Of a stretch of DNA of 64,000 nucleotides, positions 12,044 to 23,400 are shown in pieces. Numbering within the stretch: the stretch's first letter is position 1; every line of letters starts with the position of its first letter. The stretch is from Volvox africanus. Lineage: Eukaryota; Chlorophyta; Chlorophyceae; Chlamydomonadales; Volvocaceae. The stretch covers positions 3,459,001 through 3,523,000 of the forward strand of contig BSDZ01000004.1 of the NCBI GenBank assembly GCA_030268105.1, in the 5' to 3' direction. Position numbers and translations under genes: made by a program. Under the pieces are notes generated by a model, which did no database searches, was not told the DNA's origin, and worked only from the letters and a program-made list of their open reading frames with translations.

Positions 12044-15000
12044 TCATTGGGTCTGTGTGGCACGTAGGCGAGCTTCCTCCAATAGGGGCTTCATTTCCGG
12101 CGAGAAGTTACACATCGGCTCCCACGAATTATGCTCGCTAGAATAGCCAGTCCACTTGACCAGATATTCGTGCACCTTCCGCTTTCGTCGTTGTCGACCT
12201 ATACGACGAACCCGATAATCCAATATTCGCTCCACATCATACACTTTTTGCTTGCCTGCGATCCAGGTCTCAGGACCGGGGTCCATTACTGCAGGGGCAT
12301 CGGTGTTGTTTGTAACGGGCTCCGTGCCATGATAAGGACGGATGAGTGAAATATGGAACGTGGGGTGGATATTCATGTCAGAGGGTAGGGATAGCTCCAC
12401 AGCTACATTCCCTACCATGCGAACAACGGGATATGGACCAATCCAGCGAGGTAGTAATTTATGGGAACTGGCGGCGAGTGAACACAAGTTCTAGTGCTCA
12501 ATAATACCATTTGTCCCACTGAAAATGTTGCGTCTCGTTTGGATTTATTATAATAGTCCGTCGTCCGTTGTTGTGCCGCGTCCAAACATGCCTTCGCGTC
12601 TGTCATGCGGGATAGGAACGACTTGGCAAAGGTTTTAGCCGCTGGGATATTTATCTCCAACTCTCGCCACATGGGTAGCGCAGGATGGAATCCATAATTC
12701 AGAAAGAAAGGGCTTTGACCTGTAGAGCGGTTAACAGCGTTGTTAAGCGTGAATTCTGCCGAAGTCAGAAATGTATCCCAAACAGAGGGTGTGCGTCCCG
12801 CGAAATTCCTCAACATGTTGCCCAGCGTGCGATTTGTGCGTTCAGTTTGCCCATCGGATTGTGGATGATATGCTGTGCTCAAATGAACGCGCATACCGAC
12901 GAGTTCACATAGCGCTTCCCAAAACTTAGACGTGAATTGACCGCCACGATCGGATATCACATTTTTAGGAATGCCATGCAATCGGACCACATTATCAAAA
13001 AATAATCGTGCTGTTTGCTCAGCGGTGCAAGACGAGGTGCAAGGGGCTAAGTGGACCATCTTGGTCAAACGATCGACCATAACGAACACCGAGTCATATC
13101 CCCCCTCAGTTTTGGGCAGTGCGACTACAAAGTCCATTGAAACACTTTCCCAAGGGGCATCTGGTATAGGTAAAGGTTGTAATAACCCCTGGCCCTTACC
13201 GGATAGTGCTTTATTGCGCTGACATAAACTGCACCTTTGCACGAAGTTTTCCGCATCCTTCACCACGCGCAGCCACCAGAACGAGCGTCGTACGAGCTCT
13301 GCCAGACACGTACTTCCAGGATGTCCTGCTAATGGGTCCTCGTGGAACCGTGCAAGAATATCGTAGCGTAAAGCGTCGTCATTCGGCACGTCGATTTGTG
13401 TGGTCGAACCATCTTTCCGTAGCCACAAATCATTGCACTTGTGCAAATGCTCCACATTACTTGGTGAAGCAAACCATGGATCGGTCTGATATGCGATCTT
13501 GAGTCGTTGCGTGAGATCCGCTGCTATCGGCACCTCTTGACTGCGCGAACGAGTAACTGGTGCTGCCAAAATCGCAGCATGTAATGATGGATGTCGACTA
13601 AGGGCGTCAGCAATATTAATTCTGCCAGCTATATATTCCCATGTACAGTCGAAACGAGATAGATATTCCATCCACTGGGCTTGTCGTCGGTTAAGCGTGG
13701 GGACACTCTGCAAGAATGTCAGCGGTTTGTGGTCAGTCTTCAGCGTAAAAGGGCGGCCTTCGAGGTAACAGCACCACTCCTTCAAAGCATGTAGAGCTGC
13801 CAACAGCTCCTGCTCTCCGGTTGTATATCGGGTCTCCGCACCCGAGAACTTCTTACTCGTGAAGGCGATCAGTCATCCTTCCTGCAACAATACAGTGCCG
13901 CTTCCATGCAAGGAAGCATCCGATACAACTTCAACACGGAATGGCAACGAGTGATCAGGGAAAGAGAGGGTGTAGGAAACTACATTTACCTTAGAGAAAT
14001 AGGCCCAGATAAAGCGGTAGGCAATCATGCAATAAGCATGATGCCTAACCGAAAACTAACTACAAGTAAACTTCGCGATTTGCAAAGAAGATTGCCGTAC
14101 ATCTTGGTCACCCTAAGTCACCCAGGTGAAGAGCTAAGGCCTGACATTTTAGTATTATGCCCAATAGATGTACAATTTCGCGACGCTAACTTACTTGCGA
14201 GCTATCTCTAAATCTACAAAAGCTACGCTTCCGCACAAATCTAGTAGCATACTGAAAGGGGCTGCTACAGAGGGTAACGTCGTTGGCGACGATTCGCTTG
14301 AGCTCTTCAAATGCCCGCTGACACGCAGGTGTCCAGGCTTCGAGGGAAGCGAAACCTCCTTTCTTCGTCAAATTCGTAAGCGGGGCCGCAATAATGGAGT
14401 ATTTATTGATAAACTTACGGAAGTAGTTGGTCAAACCCAAGAACTGGCGTAGTTCGGTAAGATTCTGCAGCGCGGGCCATTTGCGAACCACAGCTACTTT
14501 CCGTGGATCCATCCTTATCCCAGTGGCCGACACGATGTGGCCCAATACTCCACCTGGGGCTGCGCCCAAAAGCACTTGGCGCATTTAGCAAACAATTGCT
14601 CCCGCTTCATCACCTCAAGCACGAGCTCGAGATGCTTCAGGTGCTCCTCTCGCGTCTTGGAATATATTAAAATATCATCCAAATAACAAACGACGAACCT
14701 GTCGATGTACGGTCTGAACATGCGGTCCATCACTGCTTGAAATGTGGCGGGTGCATTAGTAAGTCCAAACGACAAGACCGTGTACTCGAAGTGACCAAAG
14801 GGGGTCCAAAAAGCGGTTTTCGGAATATCAGAGGCAGCAATGCGTATCTGACTATACCCTTGTTGAAGGTCAATCGAGGAAAAATAAGCTGAGCCCTTCA
14901 GCTTATCGAGCAGGTCATCGACGCGCGGCAAAGGGTAGCGATTTTTAATCGTGGTTGCATTCAAGCCCCTATAATCAATGCACATGCGCAACGTCCCATC

Positions 15001-16413
15001 CTTCTTACCGACAAACAATATCGGCGCAGAATATGGTGATGTGCTGGGCCGAATCATACCCTTTGCGAGCAGATCCCCCACTTGCCGCTTCACTTCATCT
15101 AGCTCCATCGGGCTTCACCTGTACATAGGTCGTGAAACAGGTTGTGCTCCGGGCACAAGAGGGATCGTATGGTCAACAGGTCGCATAGGAGGGAGCCCTG
15201 GGATGTCGCCAAAGACATCAGCATATTTATGCAGGAGGGCTTCGACCTCAATATCCTTCACAGTGGACTGCGCGGTGGTAGCATTCGATTGCACCCGTGG
15301 CCTCATAAGCAACACATGGGCGCCTTTCCGTATCATCCGATCGGTTTCTTTGCGTCCAATTAGCTAGGGTTCTTGATTTCCGCTGACGATTGCCGCCAAA
15401 GCGAAATTAACCTCAAGCTCCGCAACAGTTCCGCCCTCCTCTGGTGTGACATCTTGGTACGACAGGAAAGGTACCTTAGTTGATAGGTTCCCTTTGCACA
15501 AACTAAGTGTGGTGGACTCCATATCGATGCGCGCGCGGTACTGTCGTAATGTCACGGCACCCAAAATGTACTGTGCCGTCTCCGAGAGACCTTGTAGCAC
15601 ATACGGCTGGGCCCTAACACGCAGAGGGCCTATCGATAGGCTCAGGGTGATCCTGCCCACGATGGGATGCTTACCTCCATCAGCGAGGGTAACCTGTGCA
15701 CAATCAGATGACTGAGGGGTCAACCCCAAAGCATTCACCTCCTTTGCCGAGATGAAGTCGTCGCTGGCGCCAGTATCCACGAGTGCCTTCATCAGTCGAC
15801 CTCCGAGGCCGATTTGGATAATAGGGACACGATTCCCTGTCGGAGTCGACTCCGTGGAAAGCAAAAGTGATCCTATAGCAGGCTCGAACCTGGTAGGATT
15901 CGAAAGAGGGGCCTCAAACCAAACTTCAGCAGCATAAGGTAGTTTAGGCAGTATCGTCGGTTTACCCGTCACATCCACACCGTTAAACAAAGCGGTGTCC
16001 GACTCGAATCGGAGGACACATTGCATACCTTCCAACAAGGATGCCACCTTACGTTGGCTAAAAGAGGGAATTAATACGCAAGCTGCAGTGTCCGGATTTC
16101 GACGGCGGTACCTTCTGTACCTGGTGAGCTGCTCGCACAACTCACAGGAAGATGAAGGGATAAATAGAGTAACGTGGCCAGATAAATCGAGGGAAGAAAG
16201 AGGGCAACGCGGTGCAAATAAATTACACAACGGGTCGAAATGGTTTAGTCCCGTGCGCCCGTCGAGCGAAAAACGTCGCTCGATAGCCCGCTCGATTTGT
16301 CCAAAAACAGAAGGTAAAAGGGCCCTTACAGCCGGACGCAACGATGGCCAGCGGCCACATTCACTCTCTTCAATCCCGGGAGAAGTCCCTTCCTCCATAT
16401 CCCGGGCAACTTC
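12044..16413 (-). pseudogene. C pol: protease, RT, RNase H, integrase, chromodomain
   Basis: Pol follows the gag UAG in the same frame (first codons at about 16413). Protease has [14 protein letters not shown] Lys-to-stop change ends this frame at 15364. RT ([26 protein letters not shown]) is broken by frameshifts near 15113 and 14545. RNase H is split by the 297-bp insertion at 13972-14268. Integrase lies at 12412-13803 with [23 protein letters not shown] and [13 protein letters not shown] one-base deletion near 12490 separates it from the GPY module and chromodomain ([19 protein letters not shown]), which end in TGA near 12044. It is non-functional but all domains of a chromovirus can be read. 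Confidence 0.9.
13972..14268. mobile_element. 297-bp insertion with 7-bp duplication (unclassified small element)
   Basis: The related element I is uninterrupted at this point (51150 region). The insert is bordered by AGAGGGT at 13965-13971 and 14269-14275, and its own ends are GTAG and CTAC. Inside is a stem of GGCA(A)TCATGC with GCATGATGCC. It has no coding frame and no A-rich tail. A non-autonomous DNA transposon is the simplest explanation. Confidence 0.65.
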
Positions 16414-16416
16414 CTA
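16375..16416 (-). promoter_or_regulatory. Gag UAG with downstream stem (C)
   Basis: UAG is at 16416-16414 (minus). After 7 nt the sequence CCCGGGA pairs with UCCCGGG across an 18-nt loop. Spacer and loop lengths equal those in family 1, but the last pair is A-U instead of U-A, a compensatory change. Confidence 0.75.
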
Positions 16417-17400
16417 AGTCGTCTTCGGTACGAAAGGTGGTAGAAGAGGGCATTCGCGAGTAGGGTGCTCTCCCGCACACCTCAAGCAAAGATTAGCGAA
16501 CTTCCGACAGTCAAACTCCGAACGTCGGCACTCCCACTTTTGCATATACGGATCGTCTGTCCGGGGCTTCTTAACACTAGGAGCCGTGTTCTGCATTGCA
16601 GCTACAGACGGCGCGCTCTCTATTCGCTTTCCTTTTGCATGGCCCGAGCTCGGCCCAGCTCCCGCAGACCCACGATTGCTTGGGCTTTGACGTCCGCGAT
16701 TATCATACCGTCTTTCCTTTCGAACGGTATTCACGGCCGCCGCGGAGCGTTGACGATCGGAACCCTGGTCCTTCGGTGTTGACTCCAAAGGTGGTTCCTG
16801 TGCTCGCATCGCGTGAATATGAGGATTAATTTGCTTAGCGTCCTTTCCAGCCAAATTCCGAACTTCTGCACCTCTTCTGCAAAAGCTACTAAGGCATCAT
16901 AAGATTGGAATGGAATTCCATTGAGGTCAGTGGCGCACCATCGTGCAAGGGATTCGGTAAGACCGCGATGAAACCAAAAGATACGATCCTCCTCAGGAAA
17001 GTTAACGATAGGAGTTATCAGTGCCTCAAAACGGGACTGATAAGCAGGAACGGTCTCGTGTGGACGCATATGGTACGTGCCTTGTGCCAGCGTCTTACGA
17101 GCCTCATTGCTACGCGAGCGAACTTCCGTAGCAAAGCGGGCGAGGAGAGCATCGATCAGGTTATCACACGTGTATTTGCCCCTAGCGGTGGTCCATTCGT
17201 CATACCAATCCTTTGCGGCACCCTCGAGGGTATTCCCAACGAACAGGCATTTAATAGAATCACATCCCCCGCCGTGCACCGCTTGCGGATATTGCCTAGC
17301 GTCACGAACGTAAGCCCGAGTCCTATCCGCGACACTATGCCCTGAATTCTTTGCCTTTTCGTCAGCGGATATATTGAGCTTGGGCACGAGGGATAGTCAA
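16414..17400 (-). pseudogene. Gag of C with frameshift
   Basis: Two overlapping frames on the minus strand together cover a Gag: the core at 16731-17387 (YVRDARQYPQAVHGG, CLFVGNTLEGAAKDWYDEW, LIDALLARFATE, YQSRFEALITPI) and the basic, zinc-knuckle end at 16414-16854 (CLRCAGEHPTREC). A frameshift near 16850 separates them. The knuckle spacing is CX2CX3HX4C. The frame ends at the UAG before pol. Confidence 0.85.
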
Positions 17401-17733
17401 CTTCATTACCTCCGGTATTCCAACGGGTTCTTGCACCGCGGGTATTACCGGAGCCCGTTGTGCTCCAACTCCTTCACTTGTTGTAGCCGCTGCCGACAGT
17501 GGTACAATTCAATGTGAAGGGGTCTGAAGAACAATGGGGTCAGACATAATACGAGTCCCGACAGTATCGGGATTGGCAAAAACAGGTCTAGCGGCAAGAC
17601 CGCTATCGGGTTGGCTAGCGGTGCCCAGATCGAAACTATCTTCGCGTCCCGACATAAGGCGCGAACTTCTACTGGTGAACAGGAATTTACTAGAAGATCT
17701 GTAGACAGGTAGCGCAAAAGGAATTTTCGATTA

Positions 17734-17894
17734 CTAGAGAGTACCGACAGAACTCCTGAGCAACTCGAGAAGAAAAGCAACGTAATCCGTAAGGCCGTCT
17801 CTTATCTCAGTAGTCTTTTGAATCAAGGCCTTAATCTGATCCGAGTTTAAGTATTGCCCGGCCAACACAGCGTTTAATGTTGGTGTACGTTCAC
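17734..17894 (-). pseudogene. ORF0 exon 2 of C
   Basis: The minus-strand reading from the CAG acceptor gives a peptide with SDQIKALIQKTTEIRDGL and FLLELLRSSVGTL before TAG. It is alignable with ORF0 of A and B (LATLIAQTTEIRTQL, LLNLLKSTVGRL) although diverged. Exon 1 lies at 26766-26857 (30 codons starting MASDDD and ending AVLDAAVSS). Element B sits in the intron between them. Function is unknown. Confidence 0.6.
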
Positions 17895-17918
17895 CTGCGA
17901 CTCACAATGCAAGCTCGC

Positions 17919-18742
17919 TGTTGTGCTACGGTTAGTTTCCCGCTGATGCGTAGGTCGATGTGATCCTACAAGGCGAAGTGCTATTGTGATGAACACATTG
18001 CATATGAATGAATCTGCATGATATAAATGTATTTGTATACATTTATATATGCATTTGGCATGTTGTCATTATCCATCGCGACATCGCATCATGGCAAATC
18101 CGCCTAGCATGCATGAAAGCCCGAAGCATTGAAGTGCGCATTATGCTCGTGCTACGAAACGATAAGTAATATTATCTGATATAATATTACTTCATTACAG
18201 CACACGTTGAAAGCGCCGCACTCATTGCGACACATGCCCTGCAACCGGATATCGTTATCCGGACCCTTGCATCATGCGAATGCCGGAAAGGCTTATACGT
18301 TGTTATGCGTAGACATCGCCTATACGCAGTAGGATTGTCACATCTACGATCGGCCTCCTAATGTGAATCGTATGGCATTGCGATACTGCGAGTATAACAG
18401 ATGCGAGGACGGCTAAGCAAGACAAGACATTCGATACCGGAGAACACTCGTGTGTTCTATATTACTATTGCTATACGCTATTCTACTTAGCCCGAGCTAA
18501 GCCTGAACTTCGCTAATCACCGCCGCGTGATGATCGCTTGCTTCCGGCGCTGATGGCGATTTCGTCCATTGCATCGTTCCGATCTGTAAGACTGTAAGTT
18601 ATATCTCTCTTCGTCTTGAAGTCTTCCGCTGTCTCTGTTTGCTCTCGCTTGCCTTGCTGTACTTGCAAGTGCTCGCGCATCGGTGTCGAAAGTCTCCAGA
18701 CGTGCAGATACTTATGAGCAAACGCGAACGAGAGGTACAACA
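17919..18742 (+). repeat. 5' LTR of B
   Basis: TGTTGTGCTACGG to GAGGTACAACA, 824 bp. Near 18020-18047, ATATAAATGTAT and ATACATTTATAT form a perfect 12-bp stem around a TTGT loop. TGTAAGTT near 18595 is the probable polyadenylation signal. Confidence 0.92.
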
Positions 18743-18745
18743 AAT

Positions 18746-18763
18746 TGGTATCGAGACAGGTTC
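18746..18763 (+). other. Primer-binding site of B
   Basis: TGGTATCGAGACAGGTTC begins 3 nt after the LTR. It resembles the complement of the 3' end of eukaryotic initiator tRNA-Met (TGGTATCAGAGCCAGGTT in plants) with a base missing and one or two changes. Confidence 0.6.
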
Positions 18764-18809
18764 GTTGCCTAACTGTCTCTCTTTGTCTAATCGGAAGTAG
18801 GTTCTTTCT

Positions 18810-19243
18810 ATGGCGAGTTCCAGCGACGAACCACGAGGACCGCTAGATACTTTTGCCGAAGACCTAGGCCGCGCCGTTTTGGACGCCGCCGCTTCCGGTT
18901 TGTAATTGTTTAATTGCTTTTGCTTAGATTGCTGCACTTGTTGTGTAAGTGTATGCTCTGAGTCGCAGGTAATCTCAGTGCACCGGCATTGCTTGCCGCG
19001 GCGACTGAGACCGGCTTTCGTCCGGACCATTTGGCGACTCTCATCGCCCAAACTACGGAGATCAGGACTCAGCTGGGCAAGTACTTGCTGAGTTTACTGA
19101 ATCTTCTCAAGAGTACTGTCGGTAGGCTCACCGAATTGTTTTGTACTCTTGCCTTTGCGATAGAAGTCGGCTTCTATTACGCAAACCTAGGGTATCGTTT
19201 CGTGCTCCATGTCCGCGGAACACGACGATACGCCGCACACTAG
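18810..19243 (+). CDS. ORF0 of B: small two-exon protein upstream of gag
   Basis: Exon 1 starts at ATG 18810 and encodes 30 residues including GPLDTFAEDLGRAVLDAAAS; exon 2 ends at TAG 19241-19243. Two splice solutions keep the frame: donor GTAATT at 18902 with acceptor AG 18977-18978 (118 aa), or donor GTTTGT at 18898 with acceptor CAG ending 18968 (120 aa). Exon 2 has LATLIAQTTEIRTQL followed by a hydrophobic, Leu-rich stretch and FYYANLGYRFVL. The exon 2 frame has no ATG after the stop at 18959, which argues for splicing. The last 35 nt overlap gag in another frame. A, E, C and K have homologous exons, some highly diverged yet with similar residues. No known family comes to mind; the hydrophobic helix might bind membranes or Gag (inference). 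Confidence 0.6.
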
Positions 19244-20444
19244 CCTAGCTAGCCAACCCGATTTTGTTGTGGCTGCTAGAGCACCGGATAGAGGTCTTGA
19301 GACTGTTGGCACGCGAGCCACTCAAGAGCCCCTTTTCCTTCAGACCCCTGCTCACTTAATTGTGCCGCATTCAGCAGTGAACACGAATATGGACAACACT
19401 GCTGGACCAAGGGTTCTGCCATTACCTCAAGCTCGAGGGCATGATGACATCCCTGAGGTGATGAGATTGTCGATTCCCGTTCCTAGGCTCAATATTTCGC
19501 TGACCGACAAGACACCAGGGCATAGCATAGCCGATGCAACTCGTGCGTACATGCGTGACGCTAAAAAGTATCTCCAGGCTGTTCATGGTGGCGATAATGA
19601 CGGTATCAGGTGTCTCTTCGTTGGTAACACCCTCGAGGGCTCAGCGAAGGACTGGTATCGCAATTGGACCAACGCCCGGGGCAACTATACTTTTGACGAG
19701 TTGGTCGCCGCTTTGCTCGCACGATTCGCTACTGAGGTTCAAGCACGCGATGTGGAAGCTTGTAAGGTTTTGGCAGCCGGTAGCTACCACATGCGTCGGG
19801 ATGAAAATGTACCTGCGTACCAGTCACGCTTTGAAGCACTTGTGACTCCCATTGCTGACCTCACTGAATCCGAGCGTGTCTTTTGGTTTAGGCGAGGCCT
19901 GACGAAACTTTTGGCTAAATGGTGCGCTACTGACTTGGTTGGAGCGCAGATCAAGTCGTATGATGCTTTGGTCCCTTTTGCTAAGGGCACGGAGATACGA
20001 CTCCTTGCCGGTGAGGAAGAAGTCAAGTCTGCCCCTCGTGCAAATGCCGTGCAAGTGCAGGATCCGCTTGGGGAAGCCGTAGCTCTTGACCAGGACTTCG
20101 GAGCGACCCGCCCCACGCCTACTGCCGCGACGCGACGCAGCAACCGGCAACGCCAGGCGCGCGGGGGCGCTAGCTCGGGTGTCCGTGGGTCAGGAGGAGC
20201 AGGTCCGAGCTCGGACCCGGCTAAAAACAGGAAGCGTGGTGGTGCGCCGTCGACGGCAGCCGCACAGCGTTCCGACCCCAATGTGAAGCGGACTCGCACG
20301 GACGACACGTATATGCCAAAATGGAATTGCAATCGTTCCGAATTCGAGCGTCGAAAATTGGCCAACGTTTGTCTACGGTGTGCGGAGAGCCATTCCACGA
20401 AGGATTGCCCGCTAATGCCGCCGTTTGTACCTCAGCCGAAATAG
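19209..20444 (+). CDS. gag: Gag of B
   Basis: 411 aa from ATG 19209 to UAG 20442-20444. The N-terminal 100 residues are variable. The capsid-like core follows (YMRDAKKYLQAVHGG, CLFVGNTLEGSAKDWYRNW, YQSRFEALVTPI, WFRRGLTKLLAKWC). A basic Arg/Ser/Gly linker comes next, then one zinc knuckle CLRCAESHSTKDC near the C-terminus, spaced CX2CX3HX4C instead of the usual X4 before His. Gag should assemble the particle and bind element RNA. The start overlaps ORF0 by 35 nt, so it may depend on leaky scanning, reinitiation or a separate mRNA. The closing UAG is followed by a stem-loop and in-frame pol. Confidence 0.93.
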   Translation: MSAEHDDTPHTSLASQPDFVVAARAPDRGLETVGTRATQEPLFLQTPAHLIVPHSAVNTNMDNTAGPRVLPLPQARGHDDIPEVMRLSIPVPRLNISLTDKTPGHSIADATRAYMRDAKKYLQAVHGGDNDGIRCLFVGNTLEGSAKDWYRNWTNARGNYTFDELVAALLARFATEVQARDVEACKVLAAGSYHMRRDENVPAYQSRFEALVTPIADLTESERVFWFRRGLTKLLAKWCATDLVGAQIKSYDALVPFAKGTEIRLLAGEEEVKSAPRANAVQVQDPLGEAVALDQDFGATRPTPTAATRRSNRQRQARGGASSGVRGSGGAGPSSDPAKNRKRGGAPSTAAAQRSDPNVKRTRTDDTYMPKWNCNRSEFERRKLANVCLRCAESHSTKDCPLMPPFVPQPK

Positions 20445-20483
20445 GGGCTTGCCCGGGTTCCTGCGGAGGGGGCACCACCTGGG
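20442..20483 (+). promoter_or_regulatory. Gag UAG with downstream stem (B): probable readthrough signal
   Basis: UAG 20442-20444, spacer 20445-20451 (7 nt), stem CCCGGGU 20452-20458 with ACCUGGG 20477-20483 (one G-U pair), loop 18 nt. There is no other stop between gag and pol in this frame. Confidence 0.75.
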
Positions 20484-23400
20484 ATTTCTGAACTAACGCG
20501 TGGTCGGTGGTCATCCTTACGGCCAGCCGTTAAGGCATTGTTGCCTTGTGTACTTGGACACATCGAGCGAGTCATTGCGCGATGCATCACGCTTGACGGA
20601 CGCACGGGACTTCTCTGCTTCGACCCGTTGTGTAATTTGTTTACACCTCGCCGTCCCCTGTCGTCTATCGATCTGTCTAACCACGTGGTTTTGTTCATCC
20701 CCTCGTCTCTGCGTGAGATGTCGGAACAGTTGGCCATATACAGGAGGTGTAGGCGTCAATATCCAGGCACCGCCGCATGTGTTTTACTCCCCGCTTTCTG
20801 TCGGCGCAAGGCAGAGGCATCGTTAAGGGGTATGCGGCATGTCCACCGGTTCGAGCTGGGCACCGTTTCGTTTAATGGTGTGGATCGGGAGGGTACGCTG
20901 GCTCCGTGGCCAAGCACATCCTACTCGGTTGACGTTTGGTACGAAGCTCCTGACGGGGGTGCCGTGGGTTACGGACCCGCCCTAAGTGCACTGACGTTGT
21001 CTGCTGGGCAGTCGCTCGTAGATAACCGTGTCCCTGTGGTTCAGATCGGTTTGAATGGCCGTACTCTGAAGGCACTTGTTGACACCGGTGCCAGCGACGA
21101 CTTCATCTCTGTCGCAGAGGTGAATGCGCTGGGGTTGTCCCCAGAGTCGTCTGATTGTCCACAGGTTACCCTTGCTGACGGGGGTAAGCATCCCATCGTG
21201 GGCAGGATTACCCTTAGCCTATCGATAGGCCCTTCGCTGTTGTGTCACCACCGCGCAGATTTCTGCGGATCCTGAGGTTGAGGCCCTACTGTCGCAGTAT
21301 GAGGACGTCTTTAAAGATATCCCTGGCCTACCACCTATGCGTCCTGTTGATCACACAATCCCTCTCGTGCCTGGAGCGCAGCCTACGGCCCGGCCAATGT
21401 ACAGGTTGAGTCCATTGGAGCTGGACGAGGTGAAGCGCCAGGTGACGGATTTGCTCACGAAGGGTATGATACACCCCAGCACATCCCCGTATTCTGCACC
21501 GATTTTGTTTGTCGGTAAGAAGGATGGGACCTTGCGCATGTGCATTGATTACCGGGGGTTAAATGTGAATACGGTGAAAAATCGCTACCCTTTGCCACGC
21601 GTTGACGACCTGTTGGATAAGCTGAAGGGCTCGGCTTATTTTTCCTCAATTGACTTACAACAGGGCTACAATCAGATTCGCATCGCTGCCTCTGATATCC
21701 CGAAAACCGCTTTTCGGACGCCCTTTGGTCACTTTGAGTATACGGTCCTATCGTTTGGTTTGACTAATGCCCCTGCGACGTTTCAGGCGGTTATGGACCG
21801 AATGTTTAGGCCGTTTATCAACAGGTTCGTTGTTTGCTACCTGGATGACATCTTGGTATATTCTAAGACGCGCAAGGAGCACTTGGAGCATCTTCGGCTC
21901 GTGCTCGACGTTATGAGGCGGGAGCAATTGTTTGCTAAACGCGCCAAATGCTTTTGGGCGCAGCCTCAGGTGGAATATTTGGGCCACATTGTGTCGGCCA
22001 CCGGTGTGAAGATGGACCCGCGGAAGGTCGCCATGGTTCGCGATTGGCCCGCGCCTCAGAACCTCACGGAGCTGCGTAAGTTCCTTGGCTTGACCAATTA
22101 TTTCCGAAAGTTCATTGAAAAATATTCCATCACTGCGGCCCCGCTTACTAACTTAACTCGCAAAGGCGTTTTCCTTTCACTTGAGTCGTGGACGTCGCAA
22201 TGCCAGCGGGCATTCGAAGAGCTCAAACGAACCGTTGCCGAAGATGTCACCCTTGCATTCCCTGATTACTCGTTGCCATTTCGTGTTGAGGTAGTGTCTG
22301 ATGCCTCAATATTTGGAAGCGGCGCTGTATTGTTACAGGAAGGGCGACCGATCACCTTCACGAGTAAGAAGTTTTTTGGTGCAGAGATTCGCTACACCAC
22401 CGGGGAACAGGAGCTTCTGGCCGTGCTGCATGCTTTAAAGGAATGGCGCTGTTACCTCGAGGGACGCCCGTTTACTTTAAAGACTGACCATAAGCCCCTA
22501 ACGTTTTTGCAAAGCGTTCCGACGTTGAACCGCCGTCAGGCTAGGTGGATGGAATACCTAGCTAGGTTCGACTGCACCTGGGAGTATATTTCTGGTAAAT
22601 TGAATATTGCCAATGCTCTCAGTCGACATCCGTCGCTACACACTGCAATTTTGGCAGCGCCCGTCGTGCGGCCGCGTAGCGAGGAGGTACCGATCGCGAC
22701 GGACCTCACGGAGCGGTTGAAGGTTGCCTACAACGCAGACGCCTGGTTCGCGGACCCGGCTAATGTAGAATACCTTCGCAAGCAGAATGGCCTTTGGCTA
22801 CGGACGGAGGGTGCAGCTACGCAAATCGTCGTTCCGAACGACGACGCGCTACGCTACGACATCCTTGTGCGGTTCCACGAGGACCCGTTAGCAGGACACC
22901 CTGGTAGCAAGCGATTGATCGACTTGGTGCAACGTTCCTTTTGGTGGCCTCGTTTGGCTAAGGATGCGGCGAACTTCGTCCAGACATGCAGTCTGTGCCA
23001 GCGCAATAAGGCTTTGTCCGGTAAGGGCCATGGGTTGTTGCAACCGTTGCCTGTCCCGGATGCGCCTTGGGAAAGTGTTTCCATGGACTTCGTAGTCGCG
23101 CTGCCCAAAACTGAGGGGGGATACGATGCGGTGTTCGTAATGGTCGATCGTCTGACTAAGATGGTTCACCTAGCACCATGCACATCATCCTGCACGGCTG
23201 AGCAAACCGCACGTTTGTTTTTTGACAATGTGGTTCGGTTACACGGGGTTCCCAAAAATGTGATTTCGGACCGCGGTGGGCAGTTCACGTCTAAGTTTTG
23301 GGAAGTGCTCTGCAAACTAGTTGGCATGCGCGTCAACCTGAGCACGGCGTATCACCCGCAGACTGATGGTCAAACCGAACGCACAAATCACACGTTGGGT

